Assembly (NCBI RefSeq): GCF_004000805.1 | Contig: NZ_BILY01000042.1 | Coordinates: 1 to 59,931, forward strand | DNA length: 59,931 bases | Source: Paenibacillus glycanilyticus NBRC 16618 | GTDB lineage: Bacteria; Bacillota; Bacilli; Paenibacillales; Paenibacillaceae | Reading direction: 5' to 3' | Shown: piece after piece, positions 22,364 through 31,417 of the stretch | How positions within the stretch are numbered: position 1 is the first letter of the stretch | Layout: each line of letters opens with the position of its first letter | The notes under the pieces: model-generated | Databases searched by the model: none | Told to the model about the DNA's origin: nothing | What the model saw: only the letters and a program-made list of their open reading frames with translations | Made by a program: the position numbers and the translations under genes

Positions 22364-25300
22364 TTACTTCTGCAGCACCGGCATTGGGCGCGAGGAGAAG
22401 TTGATCGACTCGAGCATACGCAGCAATGCGCGTACGGTATCAAGCGATGTCATACATACAACGCCGTTCTCTACCGCTTCGCGGCGGATACGGAAGCCGT
22501 CACGCTCAGGCGTTTTGCCCTTCGTCAAGGTATTGACTACGAATTGCGCTTCGCCTTCGCGAATCAGGTCAAGAATGTTTGGAGCGCCTTCGCTCAGCTT
22601 GTTCACTCTTCTTACGCGCATGCCTGCAGCTTCGAGCGTATCAGCCGTTCCGCCGGTTGCAATAATTTTGTAACCCAGATCGTAGAAGCCGCGAAGCAGT
22701 TCAGTCGCTTCTTCTTTATCTTTATCCGCTACCGTTGCAACGATGGCGCCGGACATTGGAATTTTCATGCCTGCACCAATCAAGCCTTTGTACAGAGCTT
22801 TCGCATAGTTCTCGTCGCGGCCCATAACTTCACCCGTCGATTTCATCTCCGGAGTCAGGGTAGGGTCAACGCGGCGCAGCTTCGCGAAGGAGAATACCGG
22901 TACTTTTACCGATACGTAGTTGTCTTCGCGCCACAGGCCGTCTACATAACCGAGATCGGCAAGTTTAGTGCCCAGGATTGCTTTCGTTGCCAGGTTCGCC
23001 ATCGGCAGATCCGTTACTTTGCTCAGGAACGGTACCGTACGGGACGAACGCGGGTTAACTTCGATCACGTATACTTTTTCGTTATGGATAACGAATTGGA
23101 TATTTACAAGGCCAACCACTTTTAGTGCTTTCGCGATTTTGACCGTGATATCCACGATTTGGTTCTTGATATCGTCCGACAGCGATTGCGGAGGATATAC
23201 CGCGATCGAGTCGCCGGAGTGAACGCCTGCGCGCTCAATATGCTCCATGATACCAGGGATAAGAACAGTCTCGCCATCGCAGATCGCGTCAACCTCTGCT
23301 TCTTTGCCCAGCATGTAACGGTCGATCAGAACCGGATGCTCCGGATTGATTTTTACCGCTACTTCCATGTAGCTCAGAAGCTCTTCGTCCGAGTAAACGA
23401 TCTCCATCGCGCGGCCGCCAAGTACGTAGGACGGACGAACGAGAACCGGATATCCGAGTTTTTGCGCGGTTTCTACCGCTTGGTCAACCGAAGTAACCGT
23501 GCTGCCTTCAGGCTGGGCAATGCTCAGGTCGCGGAGCAGCTTTTCGAATTTCTTGCGGTCTTCCGCCGTGTCGATGCTCTCAAGGCTCGAACCCAGAATG
23601 CGCACGCCGGCTTTCGTAAGCGGAGCAGCCAGGTTGATTGCCGTTTGGCCGCCGAACTGTACGATTACGCCGATTGGCTTCTCTTGCTCGATAACGTTCA
23701 TTACGTCTTCGAAGAACAATGGCTCGAAGTACAGGCGGTCCGAAGTACTGAAGTCCGTCGATACCGTCTCCGGGTTATTGTTGATGATAACCGCTTCGTA
23801 ACCAGCGTTTTGAATCGCCCATACGGCATGTACAGTCGAATAGTCGAACTCGATACCTTGACCGATACGGATTGGACCGGAGCCAAGTACGAGTACTTTC
23901 TCCTTAGTTGATTCAGTTACTTCGTTTTCTGTCTCATATGTCGAGTAGTAGTAAGGCGTCGAAGCTTCAAACTCAGCCGCGCAAGTATCTACCATTTTGT
24001 AGACTGGCGTGAAGCCAAGCTCTTTGCGGAACGCGCGAATATCATGCTCGTTCGTATGGCTGCCGTTCGGGAAACCTTCCTTACGGATCTCAGCGATCGA
24101 ACGGTCGGAGAAGCCTTTGCGTTTCGCTTCATACAGCGTCTCACGCGACAGAGCAACTTCTCTGCGGATTTGATCTTCGAACTCAACGATACCTTGGATT
24201 TTGTCCAGGAACCACCAGTCGATATTCGTAAGATCTTGGATATCTTGCAGCTTGTAACCGCGGCGGAATGCTTCCGCTACCAGGAACATACGCTCGTCAT
24301 CCGGTTTAGCCAGACGTGTTTGCAGAACAGCGTCATCCAAAGTTACTGCTTCTTTCAAGTGAATACGATGCGTGCCGATCTCAAGGGAACGAACCGCTTT
24401 ATGCATCGATTCTTCGAAAGTACGGCCGATAGCCATAACTTCGCCAGTAGCTTTCATTTGCGTGCCAAGCTTACGGTTCGCGTTAACGAACTTGTCGAAA
24501 GGCCAGCGTGGAATTTTCGATACGATATAGTCAAGGGTAGGTTCAAACATGGCGTATGTTTGGCCTGTTACCGGGTTTACCAGTTCGTCCAGCGTATAGC
24601 CGACTGCGATCTTCGCGGCCATCTTGGCAATAGGGTAACCCGTTGCTTTCGATGCCAGCGCCGACGAGCGGCTTACACGAGGGTTAACTTCGATAACGTA
24701 GTATTGGAAGCTTTGCGGATCCAGAGCGTACTGAACATTACAGCCGCCTTCGATGTTCAGAGCACGAATGATCTTGAGCGATGCCGAACGAAGCATTTGA
24801 TACTCGCGGTCGGACAACGTTTGCGAAGGTGCCACTACGATACTGTCGCCAGTATGAACGCCTACTGGGTCGAAGTTTTCCATGTTGCAGACAACGATAC
24901 AGTTATCGTTCGCATCACGCATAACTTCGTATTCAACTTCTTTCATGCCTGCGATCGATTTCTCGATCAAGCATTGGCTGATCGGGCTGTAACGAATACC
25001 CGAAGCAACGGTCTCGCGAAGCTCTTCTTCGTTTGCACAAATACCGCCGCCTGTGCCACCAAGTGTATAAGCAGGACGAACAATAATCGGATAGCCAATT
25101 TCATTTGCAAAAGTTACTGCATCTTCTACCGTGGTTACGATATCGCTATCTGGTACCGGCTGTTCCAGTTCACGCATCAGGTCGCGGAACAAGTCGCGGT
25201 CTTCTGCTTTCTCGATTGCAGTCAACTGCGTACCAAGCAGCTTAACGCCCTCTGCTTCCAATACGCCAGCGCGTGCCAGTTCAACGGCCATGTTCAGACC

Positions 25301-25582
25301 GGTCTGACCGCCAAGTGTTGGCAGAAGGCCGTCAGGACGCTCTTGGCGAATGATTTGCGATACGAAATCAAGTGTAATGGGCTCGATGTATACTTTATCA
25401 GCCATGTTTGTATCCGTCATGATGGTTGCAGGATTGCTGTTGATCAGAACGACTTCATAGCCTTCTTCTTTCAACGCTTGACAAGCTTGCGTGCCTGCAT
25501 AGTCGAACTCCGCCGCTTGTCCGATGACAATCGGGCCGGAGCCGATAACGAGAATTTTTTTGAGTTCATTATTTTTGGGCAT
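22364..25582 (-). CDS. carB: Carbamoyl phosphate synthase large subunit
   Basis: It makes carbamoyl phosphate from ammonia, bicarbonate and two ATP, receiving ammonia through a tunnel from CarA. The 1072 residues show the duplicated ATP-grasp layout: VIGSGPIVIGQAAEFDYAG at the N-terminus and VLGSGPIRIGQGIEFDYST starting the second half near 555. The C-terminal allosteric domain follows (IIATGGTADTLEAAGM). Length matches the family. ATG 25582 overlaps the carA end by 14 bases and follows AAAGGAG. It belongs to the pyrimidine set by position. Confidence 0.97.
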   Translation of the reverse strand: MPKNNELKKILVIGSGPIVIGQAAEFDYAGTQACQALKEEGYEVVLINSNPATIMTDTNMADKVYIEPITLDFVSQIIRQERPDGLLPTLGGQTGLNMAVELARAGVLEAEGVKLLGTQLTAIEKAEDRDLFRDLMRELEQPVPDSDIVTTVEDAVTFANEIGYPIIVRPAYTLGGTGGGICANEEELRETVASGIRYSPISQCLIEKSIAGMKEVEYEVMRDANDNCIVVCNMENFDPVGVHTGDSIVVAPSQTLSDREYQMLRSASLKIIRALNIEGGCNVQYALDPQSFQYYVIEVNPRVSRSSALASKATGYPIAKMAAKIAVGYTLDELVNPVTGQTYAMFEPTLDYIVSKIPRWPFDKFVNANRKLGTQMKATGEVMAIGRTFEESMHKAVRSLEIGTHRIHLKEAVTLDDAVLQTRLAKPDDERMFLVAEAFRRGYKLQDIQDLTNIDWWFLDKIQGIVEFEDQIRREVALSRETLYEAKRKGFSDRSIAEIRKEGFPNGSHTNEHDIRAFRKELGFTPVYKMVDTCAAEFEASTPYYYSTYETENEVTESTKEKVLVLGSGPIRIGQGIEFDYSTVHAVWAIQNAGYEAVIINNNPETVSTDFSTSDRLYFEPLFFEDVMNVIEQEKPIGVIVQFGGQTAINLAAPLTKAGVRILGSSLESIDTAEDRKKFEKLLRDLSIAQPEGSTVTSVDQAVETAQKLGYPVLVRPSYVLGGRAMEIVYSDEELLSYMEVAVKINPEHPVLIDRYMLGKEAEVDAICDGETVLIPGIMEHIERAGVHSGDSIAVYPPQSLSDDIKNQIVDITVKIAKALKVVGLVNIQFVIHNEKVYVIEVNPRSSRTVPFLSKVTDLPMANLATKAILGTKLADLGYVDGLWREDNYVSVKVPVFSFAKLRRVDPTLTPEMKSTGEVMGRDENYAKALYKGLIGAGMKIPMSGAIVATVADKDKEEATELLRGFYDLGYKIIATGGTADTLEAAGMRVRRVNKLSEGAPNILDLIREGEAQFVVNTLTKGKTPERDGFRIRREAVENGVVCMTSLDTVRALLRMLESINFSSRPMPVLQK

Positions 25583-26714
25583 ATTGGAGTTCTCCTTTCA
25601 ATGTTGCCGCCAGCACAGCTTGACGTCGTTTTTGCGGGTTGTTCTTTTTGTGTTCGCGGATCATATCCAGGAATTCATCGAACAGATAGCTGGAATCAAA
25701 TGGACCTGGTGCTGCTTCCGGATGGTATTGCACCGAGAATGCAGGGTATTTGTTATGTTTCAAACCTTCGATCGTCTTATCATTGTTGTTGATATGTGTA
25801 ACCGACAGCTCTGTGCTGTTGATCGAATCTTCAAGAACGGTGTAGCCATGGTTCTGCGAAGTGATGTAGCAGCGTCCGCTGGCAAGTTCTTTAACCGGAT
25901 GATTGCCGCCGCGATGGCCGAATTTCAGTCTTGTTGTGTCAGCGCCGCAAGCCAGAGCGAACAGCTGGTGACCAAGGCAGATGCCGAAGATAGGAATCTC
26001 GCCGAGCAGCTCTTTAATCATTTGAACCGCATAAGGAACGTCTTTCGGATCCCCAGGGCCGTTGGACAGCTGAATGCCGTCCGGAGCCAATTTGCGAATC
26101 TCGTCCGCCGTTGTGTTATGAGGAACAACCACAACGTCGCAGCCGCGCTGTGTCAGCTCGCGAAGGATACCGCTCTTAGCGCCGAAGTCGACAAGCACGA
26201 CGCGAGGGCCAAAGCCCGGGCTCGAGAAAACCGATTTGGTCGATGTGCGCGCAACTTGATCCGTCATCAGCTGAATGCCGCCAAGACGTTCCTGAAGCTC
26301 TTCCACGCGTTCGGTGCCGGTTGTCAGAACGCCTTTCATTGTACCGTGCTGACGCAGAATACGAGTCAGCATGCGCGTATCGATGCCTGTGATGCCCGGA
26401 ATGTTGTATTCCTTCAGCAGGTCGCCGAGCGAATATTGCGCGCGCCAGTTGCTTGGCACAGGCTCATAGCGGCGTACAACAAATCCGTGAATGCTTGGGC
26501 GGATCGACTCGAAGTCGTCGCGCGAAATTCCGTAGTTGCCAATCAGCGGATAAGTCATCGATACGATTTGTCCGCAGTAGGATGGATCGGACAATACTTC
26601 CTGGTACCCCGTAATCCCTGTATTAAAAACAACCTCTCCGAACGTTTGCGTCTCCGCGCCGAAAGATTGTCCGGTAAACAACGTTCCGTCTTCCAACAAT
26701 AATCTTGCTTGCAT
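25569..26714 (-). CDS. carA: Carbamoyl phosphate synthase small (glutaminase) subunit
   Basis: It hydrolyses glutamine and feeds ammonia to CarB. The class I amidotransferase nucleophile lies in FGICLGHQLFALACG, and the His-Glu pair in FSVQYHPEAAPGP. The N-terminal domain is LLLEDGTLFTGQSFGAET. The product has 381 residues. The frame opens at GTG 26723, but ATG 26714 is preferred since it is eight bases after GGAG and yields MQARLLLEDG. It overlaps carB. Confidence 0.96.
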   Translation of the reverse strand: MQARLLLEDGTLFTGQSFGAETQTFGEVVFNTGITGYQEVLSDPSYCGQIVSMTYPLIGNYGISRDDFESIRPSIHGFVVRRYEPVPSNWRAQYSLGDLLKEYNIPGITGIDTRMLTRILRQHGTMKGVLTTGTERVEELQERLGGIQLMTDQVARTSTKSVFSSPGFGPRVVLVDFGAKSGILRELTQRGCDVVVVPHNTTADEIRKLAPDGIQLSNGPGDPKDVPYAVQMIKELLGEIPIFGICLGHQLFALACGADTTRLKFGHRGGNHPVKELASGRCYITSQNHGYTVLEDSINSTELSVTHINNNDKTIEGLKHNKYPAFSVQYHPEAAPGPFDSSYLFDEFLDMIREHKKNNPQKRRQAVLAATLKGELQYAQK

Positions 26715-26749
26715 CCGTATCACTCCTCATCAGGTCTTCGTATGTTCTA

Positions 26750-28042
26750 TTAGTTAGCGGATTCGTTGTATACGATCTTGCCGTCAACGATTGTAGCCAC
26801 TGGCCAGCCTTGCAGCTTCCATCCGCCAAATGGCGTGTTATTGCTCTTCGATGCGAAGGTAGACGGATCTACCGCACGCTCGCTATCCAGATCGACGATA
26901 GTCAGGTCGGCAGGCGCTCCCTCTTCAATGCGGCCGGTAGGCAGGCCGAACACGCGGGCAGGGTCGGCTGTCATGCGGTCAAGCAGGAAGCCAAGCGTCC
27001 ATTTGCCTGTTTGCACGAACTTCGTGTAGAGCAGCGGGAACGCTGTCTCGAAGCCCACGATGCCGAATGGCGCAAGCTGCATGCCGCGCGCTTTCTCTTC
27101 CGCGCTATGCGGTGCGTGGTCGGTAACGATCATGTCGATCGTGCCGTCCTCCAGCGCTTCGATAACCGCTTCGACGTCGCGCGGGGTGCGCAGCGGCGGG
27201 TTCATTTTCCAGTTCGAGTCAAAGCCCGGGATATCTTCGTCCGACAGAACCAGGTGATGCGGGCAAACCTCGGCCGTTACCCGTACGCCGATCTGCTTCG
27301 CAAGGCGGATCAGGCGAACCGATTGCTCGGTGCTGACATGGCACACATGGTAATGCGCGCCCGTTGCTTCGGAGAGAAGAACGTCGCGGCCGACATGGAT
27401 GGCTTCGGATTCGTTCGGGATGCCTTTCAGTCCATGCTTACGGGAGAAGGACCCTTCGCTGACGTACAAGCCTTCAACCAGCGTATTGTCTTCGCAGTGC
27501 GCGATGATTGGCATATTCATCGATTCCGCCAACGCCATCGCATCCTTCATCATTTGCGCGCTTTGTACGCCGACACCGTCATCCGTGAAGCCGATTGCTC
27601 CCGCTTCTTTCAGTGCGGCGAAATCCGTCAGTTCGCGGCCCAGCTGGTTTTTCGTAATCGCTGCGTAAGGAAGTACCTTTACAACGCCTTCCAATGCGTT
27701 TTTGTCCAAAATGTATTTTACCGTCTCGGGCGTATCCACCGAAGGGCGTGTATTCGGCATGCATGCGATTGTCGTGAAGCCGCCTTTCGCTGCCGATCGC
27801 GTGCCTGTCGCGATGTCTTCTTTATATTCGAAGCCCGGGTCGCGAAGGTGGACGTGCATATCGATGAAGCCCGCCGATACGAGCTTTCCTGACGCGTCGA
27901 TGACTTCCGCAGAGCCTGTATCCGGCGCTGCAGAACCGTCAACGATTTCCGCGATTTGCTCGCCTTCGAGGCGAATATGTTTCTTTTGCAAGCTTCCAGA
28001 AGCTTTATCCCATACGCTACCGTTAATAATCCATACTGACAT
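26750..28042 (-). CDS. pyrC: Dihydroorotase
   Basis: It cyclises carbamoyl aspartate to dihydroorotate. This class I amidohydrolase of 430 residues has the metal motif FIDMHVHLRDPG near the start, PIIAHCEDN and CHVSTEQSV for later metal His residues, and MIVTDHAPHS for the catalytic Asp. The frame opens at GTG 28054, but ATG 28042 (MSVWIINGSVWDK) fits the GGAAGGTG ribosome site better. It lies between pyrB and carA. Confidence 0.95.
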   Translation of the reverse strand: MSVWIINGSVWDKASGSLQKKHIRLEGEQIAEIVDGSAAPDTGSAEVIDASGKLVSAGFIDMHVHLRDPGFEYKEDIATGTRSAAKGGFTTIACMPNTRPSVDTPETVKYILDKNALEGVVKVLPYAAITKNQLGRELTDFAALKEAGAIGFTDDGVGVQSAQMMKDAMALAESMNMPIIAHCEDNTLVEGLYVSEGSFSRKHGLKGIPNESEAIHVGRDVLLSEATGAHYHVCHVSTEQSVRLIRLAKQIGVRVTAEVCPHHLVLSDEDIPGFDSNWKMNPPLRTPRDVEAVIEALEDGTIDMIVTDHAPHSAEEKARGMQLAPFGIVGFETAFPLLYTKFVQTGKWTLGFLLDRMTADPARVFGLPTGRIEEGAPADLTIVDLDSERAVDPSTFASKSNNTPFGGWKLQGWPVATIVDGKIVYNESAN

Positions 28043-28073
28043 TGTTTTGTTCACCTTCCGGAATTTATTCGTG

Positions 28074-28976
28074 TTAGCTCAGTGCCCGTTCTACAACCGC
28101 CATCCGAATCGGTACGCCGTTCGCCATTTGGGGGAAAATGCGCGATTGCGGATGTTCAACCAGCTCATCGTCAATCTCAACGCCGCGGTTGATTGGAGCC
28201 GGATGCATGATGATCGCGTGCTCTGCGATCCGGCTTGCGCGCTCGACCGTCAGGCCGAACTGCTCGCGGTAAGCTTCCGCCGAATTCAGCATGCCGCTCT
28301 CGTGACGCTCGAGTTGTACGCGAAGCATCATCACGACGTCGGCTTTCAGCGCTTCATCCATTGTTACGTACGGCACATCAAGCTCAGGCGCGGTCATGTT
28401 GCTTGGCGAGCAGAACTGAACTTTTGCGCCAAACTTGCGGAGCGCCCACAGATTGGAGCGTGCTACGCGGCTGTGAAGAACGTCGCCGATGATCGATACG
28501 GTCAGACCGTTCAGATTGCCGAAATGCTTGCGCATTGTATATAAGTCGAGCAGCGCCTGTGTCGGGTGCTCGTTGTTGCCGTCGCCTGCGTTAATTAGCG
28601 GCACTTGAATTTTTGTAGCCAGTTCGGCAAGAACGCCGATTGGCTTGAGCCGGATAATCCCGACGTCGATGCCCATCGATTCAAGCGTGCGGACTGTGTC
28701 GTAGATCGATTCGCCCTTCTGCACGCTGGATACGGCAGCCGAGAAGTTCAATACTTCCGCTCCAAGACGTTTCTCTGCTACCTCGAAGGAGAAGCGAGTT
28801 CTTGTGCTGTTCTCGAAGAACATGTTCGCCGCGAATTTGCCCTGCATCACATTGTGCACTTTGCTTGGGTGCTGTTCCCAGTAAGCCGCACGATCCAAAA
28901 TCGATTCAATTTCTTCTTTGCTGAGATCTTTCAGTCCAAGCAAACTGCGTTGTTTAAGTTGTGTCATCGTCGTCAT
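28074..28976 (-). CDS. pyrB: Aspartate carbamoyltransferase catalytic subunit
   Basis: It joins carbamoyl phosphate and aspartate, the committed step of pyrimidine synthesis. The 300 residues show the carbamoyl-phosphate loop FFENSTRTRFSFE and the later NAGDGNNEHPTQALLDLYT. No regulatory pyrI follows, as expected for Bacillota. The ATG at 28976 overlaps the pyrR stop by one base (TGATG), so translation is coupled. Confidence 0.97.
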   Translation of the reverse strand: MTTMTQLKQRSLLGLKDLSKEEIESILDRAAYWEQHPSKVHNVMQGKFAANMFFENSTRTRFSFEVAEKRLGAEVLNFSAAVSSVQKGESIYDTVRTLESMGIDVGIIRLKPIGVLAELATKIQVPLINAGDGNNEHPTQALLDLYTMRKHFGNLNGLTVSIIGDVLHSRVARSNLWALRKFGAKVQFCSPSNMTAPELDVPYVTMDEALKADVVMMLRVQLERHESGMLNSAEAYREQFGLTVERASRIAEHAIIMHPAPINRGVEIDDELVEHPQSRIFPQMANGVPIRMAVVERALS

Positions 28977-29548
28977 CAGACCTGCCCCCTCTGGTGTATG
29001 ATCATGACTTGGTCCTTCAGATCGATTTCCGTTAACGAGACGTCAATTTGCTCTTGTTTGGAGGTCGGTACGTTTTTGCCTACGTAATCAGGCCGGATCG
29101 GGAGCTCTCTGTGTCCTCTGTCCACCAGAACGGCCAGCTGAATGCTTTCCGGTCTTCCGCAGTCCATCAGGGCATCCATTGCCGCACGAATCGTGCGTCC
29201 GGTGAAGAGGACATCGTCGCACAGGATAACTTTCTTATCATGTGCCGAGAAAGGTTCGCCATTCAGATCACCGATTACCGCAGCCAGTTCCACGCGTGTA
29301 TCCACGGATGCTGCTTTGCGGTCATCCCGGTAAGAGGTGATGTCGAGCTCTCTCACTTCAACAGGCTTGCCTTCGATATCCTGAATGCGATCCGCAATTC
29401 TTCTTGCCAGGTAAATCCCTCTTGTGCGGATGCCAATCAGAACGCAGTTATCAATGCCTTTGTTCTTCTCCACGATCTCGTGCGCAATTCTTGTGAGTGC
29501 TCTTCGGATCGCTGTCTCGTCCATTATGACCAGATGCTCTTCTTCCAC
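28976..29548 (-). CDS. pyrR: PyrR, RNA-binding attenuation regulator and uracil phosphoribosyltransferase
   Basis: It binds pyr leader RNA when UMP or UTP is high and promotes termination; the family also has weak uracil phosphoribosyltransferase activity. VILCDDVLFTGRTIRAAMDA is the PRPP loop, and AIRRALTRIAHEIVEKNKG and VDRGHRELPIRPDYVGKN match the Bacillus protein. The frame is open to 29656, but that part overlaps the attenuator. GTG 29548 lies eight bases after GGAGGAGG and gives 190 residues, near the 180 usual. A single attenuator precedes it. Confidence 0.95.
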   Translation of the reverse strand: MEEEHLVIMDETAIRRALTRIAHEIVEKNKGIDNCVLIGIRTRGIYLARRIADRIQDIEGKPVEVRELDITSYRDDRKAASVDTRVELAAVIGDLNGEPFSAHDKKVILCDDVLFTGRTIRAAMDALMDCGRPESIQLAVLVDRGHRELPIRPDYVGKNVPTSKQEQIDVSLTEIDLKDQVMIIHQRGQV

Positions 29549-29604
29549 CGTTACCGCCTCCTCCTTCGCTCTCGGATAATCAATCGCGCCTGTTGGCATG
29601 GAGA

Positions 29605-29789
29605 CGAAAAAAGGCTCCTTGCCAACAACGCAAGGAGCCTGAGACCGGCCACACATAGAGGGTCGACTTAACCTCCGCTATCCCAGCAGGATACGGTTAG
29701 GCTAAGGCCCTGTTCTAAGTGTGGCAGATCTGTTATTCACGCTACCTTGCCAGCCTCACGGGGCTGATTTAAAGGTACTGCCATATATC
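29605..29789 (-). promoter_or_regulatory. PyrR-controlled transcription attenuator (pyr leader)
   Basis: On the minus strand the leader holds a PyrR-binding stem-loop, AATCAGCCCCGTGAGGCTGG (about 29744-29772). It then has a possible antiterminator helix CCACACTTAGA with TCTATGTGTGG, and a strong terminator AGGCTCCTTGC...GCAAGGAGCC followed by TTTTTT (29605-29640). This is the order known for B. subtilis pyr leaders: PyrR bound to UMP disrupts antitermination. The binding hairpin and terminator are seen directly; the antiterminator pairing is a proposal. Confidence 0.85.
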
Positions 29790-29795
29790 AAAGGA

Positions 29796-29824
29796 ATTGT
29801 ACCGCGCCCTGCAAAAGATGTCAA
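29796..29824 (-). promoter_or_regulatory. Strong sigma-A promoter of the pyr operon
   Basis: TTGACA (29819-29824) and TACAAT (29796-29801) are exactly 17 bases apart on the minus strand, about 24 bases before the PyrR-binding hairpin. Confidence 0.88.
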
Positions 29825-30205
29825 GGGGTGATGGCAGTTAAACAGCAAACTGCGCAATCGAATGTTCTTTCAACCGCTGTTGCTCGGGGATTCCGGTGAA
29901 CAATTGTTTAGTGGTATGGAATTCCCGAGCAAAGGCGGACGCTACGCTTTTCAAGAATCATTCGAATCGCTACGTTTGTATTTAACTGTAGGGATAAAAA
30001 GAATAAAGGAATATGCTCGTCTTATCTTCTGCACGACCGTTTATTTTATGACTGGGACATTTTATGATTCATCATATGTCTTTACCTCCAAAAGATAGGC
30101 TTCGTGAGATAAGACGATCCTCCTACCCCTCTCGAAGTGCCCAGCCCTTTATGTTAAGATGAATACCATCCATAACGTACATAGACGGGACAGGTGAAAG
30201 CAAGC
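29825..30205. other. Divergent intergenic region without a convincing gene
   Basis: This 381-base gap separates the pyr promoter from patA. It holds a 13-base inverted repeat (29882-29930), an open plus-strand frame at 29862-30098 with no ribosome site or recognisable domain, and an AT-rich second half. A TAAGAT at about 30154 could be a -10 box for patA, but its -35 partner is poor. Confidence 0.5.
29882..29930. repeat. Inverted repeat, 13-base arms
   Basis: GCTCGGGGATTCC (29882-29894) and GGAATTCCCGAGC (29918-29930) are complementary at 12 of 13 positions. The 23-base loop itself contains the palindrome AACAATTGTT. No T-tract follows on either strand, so it is not an obvious terminator. 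Confidence 0.6.
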
Positions 30206-31360
30206 ATGGAACATTTAATTAGAGCGGATGTCCGCGGAATCGAAGTTTCCGGCATCCGGAAAATGGCGAACAAGGTTAGTCAATACGAAGGGGTGCTGTC
30301 GCTTACCATCGGTCAGCCGGACTTCCCGACACCCAAGCATATCCTCGAAGCAGCCAAGCATGCGATCGACAACGGGGAAACGGTATATACCCCTAATGCG
30401 GGGACGCTGCAATTGCGGAAAGCAGCAGCGAATTTTATGCAGCACAAATACGGGCTGACTTACGATCCTTCCGAAGAGGTTATCGTAACGGTCGGCGCGA
30501 GCGAAGCCATTGACGTCGCATTCCGGACGATACTGGAGGAAGGAACCGAAGTACTCCTGCCGGGTCCAATCTATCCGGGCTACGAGCCGATTATCCGCAT
30601 GTGCGGCGCTAAGCCGGTGCATGTCGATACAACCGGCAACGGGTTCAAATTAACGGCAGAATTGATCAAAACGCATTTGACGGAGCGTACGCGCTGCATC
30701 GTGCTGGCGTCGCCTTCGAATCCGACAGGCTGCACGCTATCGGTAGGCGAGCTTAAAGAGATTGCGGATCTGGTACAGGATCGCGAGCTGTTCGTCTTGT
30801 CCGATGAAATTTACAGCGAGCTTGTATTCGACGGGACTCATTCTTCCATAGCGGCACTGCCGGGCTTGCGCGAAAAGACAATCGTCATAAACGGATTGTC
30901 CAAATCGCATTCCATGACCGGATGGCGCGTTGGACTGCTGTTAGCGCCGGCTTACTTGGCAAGGCACATCGTAAAGGTGCATCAATACAACGTAACATGC
31001 GCCAGCTCGGTCAGCCAGGCCGCTGCGGTTGAAGCCTTAACCGCCGGCATCGATGACGCGCTGCCGATGAGGGACGAATACGCTCGGCGCCGTGACTTTG
31101 CCTACGACCGTCTGGTAGCGGCAGGATTCGATGTCGTGAAGCCAAACGGAGCTTTCTACATCTTCCCTTCGGTAGAGAAGTTTGGGCTCGACTCCACGAC
31201 TTTCGCGCACCGTCTGCTTGAAGAGAAACGCGTTGCGGTTGTGCCTGGTGCCGCGTTTGCTCCTTACGGCGACAATTACATCCGGATTTCGTACGCTTGC
31301 TCCATGGAAGTACTACGAGAGGCCATGGACCGCATTCATTCCTTTGTAGAAGGTCTTTAA
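30206..31360 (+). CDS. patA: N-acetyl-LL-diaminopimelate aminotransferase
   Basis: This PLP aminotransferase of class I/II (384 residues) forms N-acetyl-LL-diaminopimelate from its keto acid in the acetylase branch of lysine/DAP synthesis. SLTIGQPDFPTP, TPNAGTLQLRKA and PGPIYPGYEPI are near-identical to B. subtilis PatA as I recall it. NGLSKSHSMTGWR holds the PLP lysine. The frame opens at GTG 30194, but ATG 30206 (MEHLIRADVRGIEVSGIRK) matches PatA and lies eight bases after AGGTGA. Dap genes converge on it from downstream, supporting the role. A related aspartate aminotransferase activity is possible. Confidence 0.9.
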   Translation: MEHLIRADVRGIEVSGIRKMANKVSQYEGVLSLTIGQPDFPTPKHILEAAKHAIDNGETVYTPNAGTLQLRKAAANFMQHKYGLTYDPSEEVIVTVGASEAIDVAFRTILEEGTEVLLPGPIYPGYEPIIRMCGAKPVHVDTTGNGFKLTAELIKTHLTERTRCIVLASPSNPTGCTLSVGELKEIADLVQDRELFVLSDEIYSELVFDGTHSSIAALPGLREKTIVINGLSKSHSMTGWRVGLLLAPAYLARHIVKVHQYNVTCASSVSQAAAVEALTAGIDDALPMRDEYARRRDFAYDRLVAAGFDVVKPNGAFYIFPSVEKFGLDSTTFAHRLLEEKRVAVVPGAAFAPYGDNYIRISYACSMEVLREAMDRIHSFVEGL

Positions 31361-31374
31361 GCTGTTCGCTACAC

Positions 31375-31416
31375 GAAAAAAGCTGCTTTGCGTCACACGC
31401 AAAGCAGCTTTTTTTA
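31375..31416. terminator. Bidirectional terminator between patA and dapL
   Basis: AAAAAGCTGCTTTGCG and CGCAAAGCAGCTTTTTTT form a long perfect stem with a short TCACA-type loop, flanked by A and T runs on both strands. Confidence 0.9.
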
Positions 31417-31417
31417 T

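Noticed and set aside
24044..25792. A 582-codon open frame opposite carB and the carA end
   Set aside because: carB is intact and fully explains the region; the antisense product has no motif and no ribosome site.
29862..30098. Open frame of 78 codons in the pyr-patA gap
   Set aside because: No ribosome site, no recognisable domain, and it runs through an inverted repeat. Listed as part of the gap instead.
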